Notes: generated from the letters alone by a model not told the origin. Shown: positions 27,601 through 40,599, counted from the first letter of the stretch. The stretch is DNA of 64,000 nucleotides from Siniperca chuatsi (GCF_020085105.1 NC_058043.1:10868167-10932166); one strand, 5' to 3'. Program-made: numbers and translations.

Positions 27601-29051
27601 AACCCGTGTTGTGTGTTTGGTTACCGTGATCAAAATAAGTTGGGTGGCACAGAAAAGGAAACTGTCAACAGTCAGCAGTCAACAGTCAACGGTGAGCTTG
27701 TCATTGCTGCCGAAAGACTAAATGATCAAAGCACAGCAGAAAGCAACAAGTGTAAAGGGAGGGCACGGCAGTTGTGAATCACACACACATCTCTCCACAC
27801 TTTGTCAGCAGGGGATTTAAAAGTCTACTCGGTTACTTATCCAGTGTTGAGATATTCGCATCACATGAAATGTAAAATGATGAGGCAAGGAATTACACCA
27901 GCGGCATTTTCTCCATCATTTTATATTAACCACTTAGAAACGGCTCATCCATTATCTGTTACCTGGGGGATTCACATGATCTGTGATGAAATGTGTTCCT
28001 TTCTCCTTTTTTTTTTTTTTTAAAATTAGATACCGTATCAACATATTTCAACAGATAGATGTTAGGATTATATTTCATGTTGTTGCATATGGTTGCATTA
28101 ATACAGCAGCTTATGTTCAGTGTGGCTTTCAGCTGACATGATCTGTAATGCCACTACATTATTAAATAACCAACTGCAATTCTGAGCCTTTTCCTCACTT
28201 TTTAAAAAACACCTTTCATCTGTAGCTTTTTGTATCAATTACCTCAGGCTAAGGTCAGTCCAAGTTCATTTTCACTGAGAGCCTTAAAAGGTTTTGCATG
28301 CTTTGTCCATGTTGTTTGCACCTCTCCCATGGCCTAACAGCGACAGCCAGTGAGACAGGTGTTAAAACACTGCTTTGCACTTCCATGTGACATATAAGAT
28401 TTCACCTGAGACAATTTAGACATCAAAGCAAAACTAAGGTTACATTTCCAAGAGGATACTGACAACATCAAATTTCATATAAGTTCAAAAATCACTAGTA
28501 GCTTGTAGATTTAAAGGCCTAATAAGTAACGCTTCAGCACTATTTACCTTTACAGAATATCTAAAGAGGGAGTTTCAGAATGTAGTCAGTGGGTTCAGGG
28601 ATTTAGTGATTTAATGGTTTTCAGTGAATTGTATTGGCATAAAGAATAGTTTGGTTTCATGATAACTGCAGTAGAATATACCCAAATTAAAAATGCACTG
28701 TTTCAATTAAATGTTTCAATCTTGTGACCGTTTTCTCATTGTGTGCAGTGGACACAATCAAATCCTGAATCAACAACTACTAAATCCTCACAGATGGGTA
28801 TCCCTAAGGCAAAACCTTATCATCCAAGCAGCCAGTGTGTCTGTTTGGGAGTCTGTGTACTGAATAGTAGTTTCTTTTAACCTACATGAAACTTACAGCT
28901 ATAGGTATAGGAAATCAAAGATCATGAGATATCTGCTATAAAAGCACTTAATCATCGACAGGCTTGCCTCTGACTTCATGCACACCAACAGGTAGACCTA
29001 CTGTAGGCTACAGGCAGCCCTTAACACACAGGTAAAGTACATGGGACCCAG

Positions 29052-29065
29052 ACACACACACACAC
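29052..29065. repeat. (AC)7 tract abutting the asic1 exon 1 donor
   Basis: On the coding strand this reads (GT)7 and its first GT is the exon 1 splice donor itself. Short but precisely placed; see findings. Confidence 0.9.
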
Positions 29066-29427
29066 CTGCCGTTGAGCAAGGCAAGGAGCTCCCCAGCATG
29101 GTACAGGTCGTTGCGCGTCACCCGGCTGAAGCGGAAGGAGTTGAGGTTGCAGAAGGTGACTGAGGGGAACACCATCATCGGAGCCGCCACCTCGTCCAGC
29201 TTGGTGACATGGGGGTACTGGAAGTAGAACTGCACCCGGTCCACACACACCATCACCAGCACACCCACGGAGCCCAGGAAGAACAAAATCCACAGGCTGC
29301 GCTTGATACACATCCGCTCATAAGTGAACATGTGCGAGATGCCATGCAGCGTGGATCTGCTGGCGAAAACTTCAATGGGAGCCGGCCGCTTGTAGTCCAT
29401 GTCCTCCGAGTCCGCTTTGAGATCCAT
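29066..29427 (-). CDS. asic1: asic1-like acid-sensing ion channel, coding exon 1
   Basis: First coding exon of a trimeric proton-gated Na+ channel of the ENaC/degenerin superfamily, acting in the neuronal plasma membrane. Translation from the ATG at 29427 gives 120 codons plus 2 nt. Visible landmarks: the STLHGISH segment with the His-Gly gating motif at residues 28-29, a hydrophobic TM1 at about residues 44-62 ([16 protein letters not shown]), then the [11 protein letters not shown] palm start and Cys93 in TFCNLN, which matches the numbering of chicken ASIC1. The exon ends in LLALLNGR, split AG|G, at donor GT (29065-29064). It joins in phase to the exon at 21514-21709, which begins YEIRDPH. 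The ASIC1 type is favoured over ASIC2 and ASIC4 by the next exon; which fish paralogue (asic1a, b or c) is unresolved. The donor lies directly in a (GT)7 tract. Confidence 0.93.
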
Positions 29428-30600
29428 TATGTCCCCGGAATGAGTTTAGATGAATGAAGGGTAGGGGGTTGCAAACGGAGGAACTGGCTTTATAGATAAG
29501 TAGATGCTTTATTATTGGGAAGGAGGTTAGTGTCTGCAAGTTCACGCCCTTCTACGCATGTATTTCTCAAGCAGTCTGTGTGAGATGTTGCGTCACTGAC
29601 AGCGGGCAAAATACCCCGACATTCAGAGCATTTTAGCTAATATATCCTCGAAACACCCCGTCCTTGCATGAAAACACTTGGGGAAAGTGTAGATGGGGAA
29701 AGCATGTGTTGTAGGCTACCTCGGATGGGGTCACAGTTCCATAATAAATAGCCCGGTGTGGAGCGCGCATGGATAGATGCCAACGCTGTCCTCTCCGCGC
29801 ACACTTCTGTATTATTACCGAGTTGATATTTTGAAAACAAAAAAGCAAAAGCGCTGGGCAGGTCTGCAAAAAACAAAACAAAAAAAAAACAAAACAGATC
29901 ACGGTTGAGAAGGGAGGGGGGAAAAAAGGACAAATCACATCGGCGAGGAAAACAGGGAAATGTGAATTAGAAAATCAAAGCGGCGGTATATTCTCTCTCA
30001 GTGTAAGGCAGAGAGTAGACATGGCTTTCCTTGCTCTTCATATGCAATCCAAACATGTGCAGAATAACAAATAGCCACTGATTTCTCGCTCGTTAGCGTT
30101 TTAAAAGCAGTCGTCGGGGTGTCCTGGGTTTTTCACAGCCGGCATAAACAGCTGCATCACAGAGGAACTGGGTCTGTCAGGTAGCTGCCTCGGTGCGCCT
30201 CTGCTCGCTCGCTTGCATCCATCCCCTCCTCCGAGCTGCCTCCACAACAATGCAGGGATAATTACTATGGTATATTTGGATTCCCGCTGGTTTATCCTTG
30301 AATAAGAGTGCTCTGGGGGAAAAATGTGTACCTGGCAAAAGGCAATTACCGCCCGAAAAGCTCAGCGGAAAGGGGAAACCACCTCAGCTGCGGTAGCGGT
30401 TTGCCAGGATCAATTAAATTCCCTCCAAATGAGAGTAAGGCTAGGACGGCATGTGTTTTACACATGACGAAGTCCAACATCGGTGTCACTTCTGCAATGC
30501 CTGTGTTTTGCCCAGAAGCGAGCTACCGTCAGTGTACTGAGATTACAATTTCAGCGATGACGATACAGTATGACTCGAAAAGTCATTACTAAACCGCTGT
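29428..30600. other. CpG-richer 5' flank of asic1
   Basis: By eye this stretch has clearly more CG dinucleotides than the surrounding kilobases, for example around 29755-29820, 30105-30125 and 30180-30240. It immediately precedes the asic1 start codon, so it plausibly includes the promoter and 5' UTR. I did not compute observed/expected CpG. Confidence 0.45.
29488..29494 (-). promoter_or_regulatory. Candidate TATA-like box upstream of asic1
   Basis: TATAAAG on the minus strand about 61 bp before the asic1 ATG. Position suits a core promoter with a short 5' UTR, but a distal promoter with an extra 5' exon is equally possible. Confidence 0.3.
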
Positions 30601-31286
30601 CCCTTTACTGTGTTTACCTGTGTTTCTCTGAGCTAGCTTACATGATTAAAAACTAGCTAGCATGAAGTTTTACTTTCTTCAGGTGATAAAGCAAAATTGT
30701 GACAAAACATTACGTTATCATTTGCAGGAGATATAAAGTGAGTTATTTCCCCTAGGTTTTAAAAAGCAACACTAAATTAGCTCGGCTACTAGCTAAGCTT
30801 ACAACCTTAACGGCAAAGTAATGTTGTAGCTACGTATGGTGGTAAAACAAAACATTTCAAAAGACAAATGAACAACACAGAAAACACAACAACGTTGCAC
30901 AAAACAGGATTTAGCTAAATAAAAATATGGAGTTAGTTTTGTGTTTTGTCTTTACCCAGAAGCAAGCTACTTCAAAAATGAATTTTACTTCCGTTATCAC
31001 CGCCACCTGTTACACCTCTTGTGGTCCTTTCAGCTAAAACATCATCTGATAAAATATTAAAACATGATAAAAAAAAACATCATCCAAGCTAGTTGTAGGC
31101 TAAGTCAAGGTTTACTACTATTTGTATTTTATAAATCAAAATGGTGACAAGACATTATCTTATCACTTACAGGAGACGTAAAGTGAGTTAGTTTTTATTT
31201 CTAAGGGTAAGCCAACTCAGCTATTAAGAGAAAAATGCTGATCGTTAAGAAATTGTAACAGAAAAGTAACATTACAAGGGTAATGC

Positions 31287-31572
31287 GTCATATGGCGGCC
31301 ATTTTCCTCTGACGTCATGCCCAGGGTGGGAAGCTCAAATGCTGTTATCTAAAGGATAATGTTGTACTGCTGTGTTCCAGGTTGCAAGTCCTATAAACAT
31401 AGGGAATCTGACAAATTGTTATCATATCACCGCTTCCCGATTGATCAGCAACTGAATAGACAATGGATAGTGAAAATCCAGAGGGACATTGGGCCATATT
31501 TCAAGGTAAAACAACATATGTATAGCTTCCCACCCTGAGTGGGACGTCAGAGGAAAATAGCCGCCATGTGAC
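31287..31572 (+). mobile_element. Inverted-repeat element carrying a THAP-domain exon
   Basis: Two arms of about 49 bp, 31287-31335 and 31524-31572, are imperfect reverse complements; both contain ATGGCGGC..TTTTCCTCTGACGTC and CAGGGTGGGAAGCT or their complements. Between them lies an open exon-like stretch with a THAP zinc-finger signature. The layout resembles a small non-autonomous DNA transposon. The exact ends and a target-site duplication are not certain. Confidence 0.6.
31359..31505 (+). CDS. THAP zinc-finger N-terminal exon (element-borne)
   Basis: A 49-codon open exon beginning ATG at 31359 and ending at a good donor, AAG|GTAAAAC at 31505/31506. The translation begins MLYCCVPGCKSY and continues through YHRFP and a Trp (QLNRQWIVKI). 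These are hallmarks of the THAP C2CH DNA-binding domain: CxxxC near the N terminus, then the FP and W positions. The expected second half (C-x2-H and the AVPTIF box) would be in a following exon, which I did not find. It sits inside short inverted repeats, so it more likely belongs to a transposon than to a host THAP gene. Whether it is expressed is unknown. Confidence 0.5.
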
Positions 31573-32137
31573 TATGGTGGATTAGCTAAAGTAGCCTTTG
31601 CTGGCCCTTAGATGCAAAACCCACCAATGTGTGTGGTGTTCCGTGCTAATGGTGAGGACCAGGGTTAAAAGTAGATTTACAAAGATGTTTCTGCATTTAC
31701 ACATGACTTAACACACTGGGATTCATTTGTATTCAGTGCTGGTGGTGAAGAGGTCTGAAACACGGCTTTTGAGTATGTTCATCTGTAATTTTCAAGTGGA
31801 AAAGCTTGGAAAACATTCATCTAGTTGCTCATCAACATCCTGCCCTGTCTCGGTGTTAATTAAAAACAATAAACATTAAGTCAGTGCAGTGAAAAGTTAA
31901 AGAGTTATAGTCTATTTTTGCCCTAACATTATACCGGTGCATAGGAGGCACTTGGCCAGCTTGAAGTGGAAGCCTCCCATTAGGCGGGCTGGCTATTAGG
32001 GCACAGACACATTCTAGTTTCCAAAAAGGTCACTTTAGCACTCAGAACAAAAAAGGGCAGAGGTCCACATGAAGAACTTACTCCTCACAGGAAGTGTAAC
32101 TAAAAGACAAAAATTACCCAGAAGAAAAAGATAAGTA

Positions 32138-32540
32138 CTTTGGAACGGCCTGCCTGAGGAAATTAGGCTAGCAAAATCTGTTTCATCTTTTAAATCCCTT
32201 CTAAAAACACATTTTTATAAACAAGCTTTTATGTGACTTCACTCCCTATGCACTGTCGTCTGGAGTTTGGAATCGCTGAGGGGTTCCTGCATTTCTTTTG
32301 CATTTCCCTTTACTCCTATCTTTCATAATTTTTCGGCACACAATTGTATGTAAAGTTTTGATCTGTTCTTAATGGTATCTCTGTTTGTTGGTGTGTTTTT
32401 AGCTGTATCTGTTTATCTCATATATATTACCTTTATTTTTATTCTGTATTGCTGCTTTTGGGTTTACTGTATGTAAAGCACTTTGTAAACATTGTTTTAA
32501 AAAAGTGTTATATAAATAAAGTTATTATAATAATAATAAT
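32138..32540 (+). mobile_element. 3' end of a non-LTR retrotransposon (LINE)
   Basis: At 32138-32236 the frame reads LWNGLPEEIRLAKSVSSFKS followed by a LLKTHFYKQAFM block and a stop. This is the typical C-terminal end of teleost LINE reverse-transcriptase proteins. About 250 bp of 3' UTR follows, with the familiar tail GTAAAGCACTTTGTA..GTGTTATATAAATAAAG (32475-32522) and a short ATA-type repeat. It is 5'-truncated, as most LINE insertions are. Confidence 0.75.
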
Positions 32541-34477
32541 TATTATTACTTTTGAATTAGATAAGTATCGGAAACAGTTGATATCTGTTATTAATGTTTT
32601 AAAAATTATTTTATGTAATAGAAAAGACACTCTTGAAAGTTCGCAAAAAATAATGTTACTGCTTCAGGTTCATTACCCATCTTACAGCCATTCAAGGGTA
32701 CTGACACACACCTGTTCACACACACACATCTACACACATATTTGTACACAAATGCACATATACTCTATGCAGAAACTTATTATATACACATATTATGTTT
32801 GTAGGTCCAGGTGTACATTTCCTTTGTAAAACAGTAATTTGTAAACAAATACTCAAACTCTCATACACGTACTGTATGCATACTTGTGTATACACACACA
32901 TTTGCACACATACAGAATACACATATGCACATAACACACATATGCATTCAAACATATTTATACATGCATCTATGCATACAAACAGTTGTACACAGGTTCA
33001 CACAAATCCCAGACCAAATCTATTTTCTCCCCTGACCAATTCTCTGTAGTTGACTGAATGGAACATCCAAATATGTCAGAGTGAGTGAGTGAGCCAAACA
33101 CAGGCAATAAGGCAGATGTGTCGCAAGACTGCCAGTGCCAAATCTGTCATAGAAACCATATTGCCAAGAGGCGAGGGGAGCTCACCCATGAAATTGTTCA
33201 TAATTCGTCCATAATTGCCATTGATCAGCAGTGCTGGGAAGATGAGCCATGCTCTGTTCCAGTTAGGTGATGTGAATTCTGGGTAGCCATTGTGCGACAG
33301 TGACACATGTGGGTTTGATATTACAGTAGATATTAAATTACTGAGGTACATTTTGAAAGCAGATGCTGGGATGTACGCTTTCCCAAATTTAGCTTTTATC
33401 ATGGTTGTCTGTTAGTGCTACAAAAGATGCTAGAGTAACTTACTGAGAGGATACTTCTATCCATTTACATTATTCTGAAGAATATGATAGCGTAATGCTC
33501 CTCAGAGGTACGTGGATGAATAGGCCTCTCTGACAAAGTTGTTTTTCAGTGCAGCTTTCTTTGCAGGCTGCTCTACCTAGACTTTCCTGCTGTCCAGGCC
33601 TGCTTATAAATATATTTCCATTGACACCATGAAAGTGGGTCTTTATTTTACAAAGGACATTTTGAAAGCTCAGAAAATTAAAAGAAAAGTCAGCTCTATT
33701 GGCAGCCCTTCTGGTCTTCCATGAATTTAGAATTAAATAATTATATTAACAGACTATCAAGGAAAAGGTAGTATAAAAATGCAGATTATATGTTCTTTAC
33801 AAACAATTCAAGACTTCAACTAAGTCATATTATTTGATTATTAGTGTTGCAATTATGCTATAAAACTGTGGTTCAAATCAGTAGTTTTTGTAAAAAAAAA
33901 ACAAAACATAAATTATTGTTAGCTGAAAAAGACACAAAATGGTGATTTTCCCTCTGAAAGTCAAACTCTTCAAATATATGCGAATGCACTTGCAAATACA
34001 TTTTAAAATACTGATTATATGCAAGAGATGGGTGAGGGAAGAGGGGGGTTTTCACTAAGCAGGAAAGCACTGAGAGGAACTGGGAAGAAGAGGGAACAAA
34101 ATGCATTAATGACAGCTAGCCCTTTGTGTACGCTACCACACGGACATATAAATATAAATAGCCTACTTTAGAAGTTCCCAGTCTCTGTGCTCCCATAAAA
34201 CAGTCTCTTTTTTTATACTGTTCACTGTCATTCCTGTAAACCAACCTAAACGACAGAATAGGTAGATTGTCAATGACTCCCAAAATGACATAAATGACCG
34301 TTGGTCTGGTACCAGCGACAGACGTACCGCTTACGTAAGTCACGTGACATAAGTCAAATGATGTTAAATACGTGATTAAGGTTGTGAAACGGTAAGCCAT
34401 GTGACGTAAGTAACATAAGTCAACTATGTAATGTTATTTAACTTAAAACTTTAAATAAGTCAACGCTGACTTGGTTT

Positions 34478-35040
34478 TATATGGAAGGCCATTTGTGCAA
34501 GCAACATCTTCGATATTTCTTGTTTAGACTATATTAAAATGCATGTTAACACATAGAATTTGGTAATGTTAACACAACAAAAATTGACATCTTAATGTGG
34601 CTTTTCTGATAGTGGCCAATGAGGGATCCTGGATGATCCAGGAACCTATGTATACTGCAAAGGAAATTGCATGTATGAATCGTGAGCCAGAGTTGACGTT
34701 TAAAAGAAGCCAATCTAAACTTTCAGCGGGGGGACGGCAAAGATTCAGATTGAAGTAGAGATCGAAAGCTAGTTTGGTGATGCCGCTGTGGAATTTTTTG
34801 TGCAATTGCAACCATACATTTAGGGAGTGCAAAAGTTAGCTGAAGTTTGGAAAACATATTTTTGAACTTCGTGGGTAACTGGGACATGATAAAGTGGCTG
34901 GTCTGAATCTTATAACATTAGCCTGTTTGTTTTTTGTTCTTTACTTAGCCTGTTGCTTTGCTCTACGTGTTAACATGCATTTTAATATAGTCTAAACAAG
35001 AAATATCTAAGACGTTACTTGCGCAAATGGCCTTTGATAG
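34478..35040. mobile_element. Element with ~75-bp terminal inverted repeats
   Basis: The left arm at about 34478-34552 and the right arm at about 34968-35040 are near-perfect reverse complements; both include TTTCTTGTTTAGACTATATT or its complement and a GTTAACATGCATTTTAA stretch. About 415 bp of non-coding sequence separates them. This is a foldback or MITE-type insertion. Confidence 0.7.
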
Positions 35041-38000
35041 TTTCACATGGGACACAAACCCTGGTCTCCTGGATGAAAGCTCTGTGTTTAGATGGCCCAT
35101 TCACCACCCCTACCTCCTGATGTGGAATTTGTCGCACTTTATACTACGTCACCTGACTTCTTTCTTTGCTCCCATCATAATTACTACATCCACTAGGGGT
35201 CACAGCCTAACAATAAACGTAAAAATGGGTCATAATAAGCTGCTTTCACAATTGACCTATATGGCCGTTTTTCTGGTGAGGACGGGCTGCTGTAAACATA
35301 TGTGCAGTGAAAAGACTGATAGGTATAGCAACATTAACTTAGGGGGATGGGGGCTAAGCAACGAGTTAATTACTAATATGAATGTGTCATGCATGTGCAT
35401 GTGTCAAAAACAATAATGACAATACATTGTAATTAATGCAAACTGTTTGAATAGCGATCAGCATATAATTTGTTAGGACTATTACTGTATACAGGAGTAT
35501 GGTAGAGCACTTCTATGGAAAACTGGTTTATGTTAGCACATGGGAAACAAGAACATTGTCTCCATAACACTTTGTGAGGTCAAGTCTCCTTTAATATTTC
35601 ATTTGGCTTACACTAGTGGTGAGAGTAGGTTTACACACATGGGAAGATTATCCAATCTCTCCTCTCCTCTCTCTTGTGTCCTCCTTTCCTTTCAGCTCAC
35701 TCCATGCAGATTGGCTTTTACTTTGGCCAAGGCTATGCGGTGTGCCAACCAACTCAGTGGGAGCTGGCAGGGAATATGAATACACTCTGGGGTCCCATTG
35801 ACAAGTCTCTTTAGTTATCATTGGGCAAGCAGGACTCAGAGGGAGCAAGAGGCTCTTGACCCTGATGATTTGAGTCTGTTTTCAGCCCACACCTAGAACC
35901 TGCTTCCCACCAACTGCTGTCTTGGTGCTGGTCCAGAGGATGACATCATAAGATGGTGACAGACAAGGTCTTCATAGACAGATGGTCATTAGATCTAATA
36001 ATGAGTATCTGCAGGTTCCAGCCCAGACCAATGCATACCCTAGTTGGCAATGATCATTATCAGTCAAGGACGCCTTTATCGACTCCAGGGGAATCCATCA
36101 ACAGAGAGCCTCGATACCCCCAATAGTGCCACAGCTCTTTGTGACGCTGTTCACCAAGATGGCTTCTCCTTCAAGTGATACTTGTTATACTTGCCATGTG
36201 CAGCTTTGATGATGCTTCTCTACTTCCCTGGCCCTGTAAGCTGTTATTATGTTGAAGAGCAAATCATGCCAGGCTAATGCTTTACAACCCTCCATGCATC
36301 TATTTTTCATGTAGGCAATTACCAGGTCAGGCTCTTGAAGGAATTGCCTGCAAAGTTCCTTTGCACATCAAATCATAGAGCAATAGTTACTTAGCTAGAA
36401 AATAACCTTCTTACTTTGATGCGCCTGTTCAGTGACTAAGTCTATACTCTATATATAAGTAAGTGGAGCTATTTCTGAAAGGCCTAGTCATTATATCTCA
36501 GGTCACTTTGATATTGGTGCATAGTTAGCGCAGACGAAGGAAGTGGTGGAATGCAATTTGCGGTTAAGGAGGTAGACATCTCACCACTGCTATTTCTACC
36601 CCTCTTAGAGTGGTTGATTGTGTCTAAACATGGGTTATTCATCTGTGTCTCCATTTCAAGCATCAGGTCTGTCCGCTGCAAGACTGATTCTCTGCCCCTA
36701 GAAGAAAGTTTTAGAATCATGATCCACAAACTTTGTGCGCTTACAGCCTCGGGCTCGATCCAAGATGAGTGTCATGAGATATTTGGAGAGCTAGTAATGC
36801 AAGACCTTTACACTTATTTTACAGTTACTGACATTTTAACAAATTGAGGCGCCAGGCAAAACCAGTGAAATGTTTCAGTTAATGTGCTATTGCAAGTATT
36901 TTGGCTTGCAGGCAGATCCTCTTTCACCACTGACATCTAGAACAACACAGATACATTTACATTTTATATTTTAGAAGGTAAGCTAATGATTGCACTACTT
37001 CTTTATATTTTTCATGAGAAAAACAAGCTGTTCAGAATCACTGCTAATTGCGTATTTGGTGATGACTTGTGAGCTACACAGTTTTGAGTGATTGGCTATT
37101 GTCCACAGCATGGGAACTCCACCTCAGTCCCTCGCACACATCAACTACTCTTATGAGGACTGAAGAAGAACATTTAAATTAGCCTTAAGCAGGAATTAAT
37201 CCTAATGACTTCTTTTCATTAACAACTAATTAAATATTCACATGCAGGCCCCACTCCAACCCCCCACACCCCCTCATTGTTTCGGTGTCTTATTTAATTG
37301 GTGGTCTGCTGCACAGTATTCTGCTGTACTTGAGAGGAAGGCAAAAGTAAATTGTATTGTGCCACTGCATGTATGAGATATGGGCTTAGCAAATTCGGCA
37401 CCTAGTCTATAATATGACATGAAAGGAATTAGTTTTCATTGAAGAGATAATTGAAAATTAAATCGCCAGCAATTACTTTTTATAGCTGACCACAAAGTGC
37501 TTATGGGGACAGTTATTGTGAATGAGTTTGCATTGATTTTAGTTAAAATAAAATAAATACAGGATTTTCATGTCTGGCATTAAAATTTCACATGTGATAT
37601 GAAAATTAATAAAGGACCTGCTTGTTTTTTGCTCAAATGCAATTCTGAGATAACATAGGGAATGTTCTTGATATAGACATTTTGAGATTCCCTTATGATT
37701 TACCAAGCAGCTGGCCACATGGGCCCCAATCAATAGCTTTTACTTATATTGTTAGCTCTATAGGACAGAATGAAATACAGAGGCAAGAGCTGAGTAAAGC
37801 CCTCCACTACTCTTAAGAATGGATCAGCATCTATTTTCAGTGAAACCAGATGAAATATCTGAGTGTACCAGTCAAGGAGAGCAGGAGAGGAAAACCTTTT
37901 GCGTCCTGCCCCAACATGGTTATGCAGTTTACCATAGGCTAGGGTGTAGGTTTGCAGCATTCACTTACTGTTAACAAGTTAAACAGACTGTCTCTTCACA

Positions 38001-40183
38001 CCTTAAGGTTCTCCTAATGGCAGCAGCTAGCTTTACATCATAATATAAATACTTTTTTTTAAAATACAAAGGTCTGATAATAAAACCTTTTTTAATCATG
38101 AAGCGGGTAATCATGTCTTTTGAGCATGTGCATTATATACAGTAGCAAGAACAACATTGTGGCCATCCATGCACTCACCATTCTAACTTCATTTCCTTTG
38201 ACTATTCAAAATGATTGAGGTCCAAGTTAATTTTCTCCTCTCTAACTTCTGCTCATAGTGTAGACAGTAGTCATGCATGAAAGTAATATTGCACAGGTCA
38301 TTGAAGCTCTGAGATTGCTCTCTCTATACTTGCAATTTTCAGTGGTAAAAAGTGATTGACAGAATACACAATAGATTTGGAAATCAGAAGTTTGCTTAAT
38401 GTTAGAACAGTGTTGTTAAACTCAAATCATCTTCAGACATCAAGTAGCCCACCACATTAATTCCTCACTGTAACAAATCTGACTCATATGTTACCTTTGA
38501 TGGTTTATTATATTGTGAAAAAAATGTGTTCATAGTATGAAAGAAATTAACAATTCATGCAGTGACACATTAGGCTTAAAATTAACAAGTTACTGTTATC
38601 ACAGCACACTTATTCAAACTGACTGACGCTCTCTCTGTTAAACTGTGCTAATTGACATATACTGTAGTTATTTTCTCCCCTTTCCCTCTGGGAATAATTA
38701 TGTTGACAGGCAGTGACAGGTATAAATGTTCAGGGTGATAAAAACATGCTTTACAAAACAGCTGCAGTATCACTTTCTAAATATTTTAAAAACAGTTCAT
38801 ACTAAATCTAATTTCATCTGTTTATTTTTTTGTTGGGTTGGGTGATTTATTCCTGTTTTTTCAACTGGGAATTTGAATGAGCATTTCCATTTTAAGTGTG
38901 AGTTTGAGATCCTGAAGGTCCCTCTAATGGCCAAACCACTGTCACACAGTGTGACAAGAGTGAAGCAACATGGTGTGTCAGTTTTTAATCACCTTCCTCT
39001 TCCCTCTATCAGTCAGTGAGGGAAGCTTGGAGCAGCAGCCTCCTTTTCCACTCCAGTAGACCCCTTCACTGCTGCAACCAAGGGCCAGGACCCGGCAGCA
39101 CGGCAGCAGCTGAGACCAGGGCAGAGGGGGAACAGGGGAGAGGGAACAGGCAACCAGCTAGAGGTGAAAGCAGCAGCAGCCGCAGGAGGACAGAGATGGA
39201 TGAACAGTACTCCACAGGATCAATCAGGCACTCATAGCCACAGCAGATCAACTTTCTCCAGCAGCGCGCACCACCTCGTCCCTGCCCCCCATGAACCACA
39301 TCACCCCACAGCCTATATGGTACCTTTTTGCCGCATATATAGAGAGAGGCAGACTGAAAGAAGAGCGAGGAAGGAAACATGAGAGGGAAAGTAAGCTGGT
39401 GAGGAAGCTGGGGGTAGAGGGAGGATGTATTGATTGTTTTCACTGTGGTATAATTGCAATTAAAGGTTGCAAACAGCCCAGTGGATCAGTTTCACTGCTG
39501 TCATCCAGCAGGACGCATGGCAGCATTGATGCATCCCTACACATTTCCTCAGCCATCAGGGAAAAGTGCTAATAATACACTGTTGGTCCTGTAGACTGTG
39601 TGTAGATTAGTGCCAAGATGTGCAGTAATTTAGCGCTGCAACTTCTTACACAATATCATCTTACATTATATATAAACAATATTTTAATGAAAAACAACAC
39701 CACAGAAATAACTAGTTGTTATAGCCTACTCTTGGAGACTAATTTATGGATTTGAGTTCAGATGCAGATCAAGAAAAGTGCATTTCAATGAGAATCTTGC
39801 CCTCATGTTAACATCCAAATGTCCTTATTACTCCATTGTCCTTGTCATATTTATTGTCTGTTGACATTTTGTCTGTGTGGTTTTGTTTGGTAAACAGTAC
39901 AAATGCTCATCAAGGGCAAGGAAATGTGAACAAAGGTCCTTTTGTTAGAGCTTTAAGGATATAAGTTTTCTTAGACAATCTAGGACTCTTGTGCAATTGT
40001 GAAAAAAAAGCTAAAGAACAGCACACTTTGTAAGTGACCAAAATAACAATGTAGAGGCCATATGAGAAACTGCTGGCTCCATGAAAGTCTCCATTTTGTT
40101 GAACTTCGGACACTTTTGAAAAGCCTGTAGAAAATTATACATTTAGAAAAAAAGGTTATTTTGCAAATCGAAAATGTTGTAGC

Positions 40184-40599
40184 TTAAAAGGGAGAGTTCA
40201 CCCCCAAATCAAAAATACATATTTTTCCTCTTACCTGTAGTGCTATTTATCCATCTAGATTGTTTTGGTGAGAGTTGCTGAGTTTTGGAGATATCGGCCA
40301 TAGAGATGTCTGTATTTTTGGAATATAATTGGACTATATGGCACTTGGCTTGTGGTGCTCAAAGCAGCAAAAAAATATATATTTGAAAAACTCAACAGCA
40401 ACGTCAAATCATGACCCGGTTACGCAAGATAATCCACAGATTTGTTGTGAGTGGTTTCATGTAGGAACTACCGATAGTTCCTACATGAAATCACAAATCT
40501 GTTGAAAACTTGGCTTGAAAAAAACTCGACTGCATAAATAGCACTACAGGTAAGAGGAAAAATATGTATTTTTGATTTTGGGGTGAACTGTCCCTTTAA
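40184..40599. mobile_element. MITE with ~60-bp inverted repeats
   Basis: The ends read TTAAAAGGGAGAGTTCACCC and, as the complement of the right end, TTAAAGGGACAGTTCACCCC. The arms extend inwards through TACATATTTTTCCTCTTACC and CTGTAGTGCTATTTA. A second palindrome centred near 40470 (GTAGGAACTA..TAGTTCCTAC) lies inside. It is a common class of teleost MITE. Confidence 0.8.

Larger units (their letters stand above)
21710..29065 (-). other. asic1: asic1 intron 1
   Basis: A 7.4 kb intron between the two recognised asic1 exons, bounded by GT (29065-29064) and AG (21711-21710) on the minus strand. It contains unique AT-rich sequence, an (AAAT)n tract at 24597-24619, and no other exon that I can recognise. 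Confidence 0.8.

Noticed and set aside
33076..33402. Minus-strand open frame of 108 codons
   Set aside because: No recognisable domain or transposon motif; length is plausible by chance in this much sequence.
35540..35801. Open frames near 35.6 kb
   Set aside because: Two frames overlap the same bases and neither resembles a known family.
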